5,664 nt of DNA, from assembly GCA_045614365.1 (NCBI GenBank), contig JAZLCV010000195.1, forward strand, positions 1 through 5,664. The letters run 5' to 3'. Below the pieces are notes generated by a model. It was not told the origin of the DNA. It saw only the letters and a list, made by a program, of their open reading frames with translations, and made no database searches. This document shows positions 5,659-5,664 of this stretch, in pieces. Position 1 is the first letter of the stretch; every line of letters begins with the position of its first letter. This DNA comes from SIG480 sp045614365 (lineage in GTDB: Bacteria; Bacillota; Clostridia; Oscillospirales; JAAYXM01). Both the position numbers and the translations under genes were made by a program.

Positions 5659-5664
5659 ATATAG

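Noticed and set aside
1..5664. CRISPR repeats, insertion sequences, phage genes, tRNA or rRNA genes
   Set aside because: No direct repeat arrays, transposase motifs, terminal inverted repeats or structural RNA signatures were seen; nearly all bases are covered by six housekeeping-type genes.

Overview
This window is a compact chromosomal segment with six protein genes and almost no spacer. It probably comes from a low-to-mid GC Firmicute of the class Clostridia. The evidence is the AGGAGG-type ribosome sites, the bacillus-type promoter hexamers, the murB-rapZ pair, a YlbM-type TmcAL, an MtaB-type methylthiotransferase and an HPr-like protein with a KSIMG motif. I cannot name the genus. I see no mobile elements, CRISPR arrays, rRNA or tRNA genes.

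Layout: the left half (1-2600) is read leftward as mtaB, then murB, then rapZ. rapZ is cut by the window edge. murB and rapZ are 15 nt apart and form an operon. A 107-nt divergent region (2601-2707) holds two overlapping back-to-back promoters. To its right, an HPr-like gene and murD are read rightward, separated by a strong hairpin terminator. tmcAL is read leftward from 5600 and meets murD tail to tail, their stop codons sharing TTAA. The last 64 bases appear to hold a promoter reading out of the window to the right.

Two themes interleave. One is peptidoglycan precursor synthesis: MurB makes UDP-MurNAc, MurD adds D-Glu, and RapZ is linked in enterobacteria to control of glucosamine-6-phosphate synthesis. 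The other is anticodon-loop tRNA modification: MtaB makes ms2t6A37 and TmcAL makes ac4C34 on elongator tRNA-Met.

The most notable item is the 79-residue HPr-like protein. It keeps the regulatory serine motif but has no histidine at all, so it cannot be a normal PTS phosphocarrier. It resembles Bacillus Crh in concept, and crh also lies near rapZ (yvcJ). I find no clearly new multi-gene system; most of the window is housekeeping.
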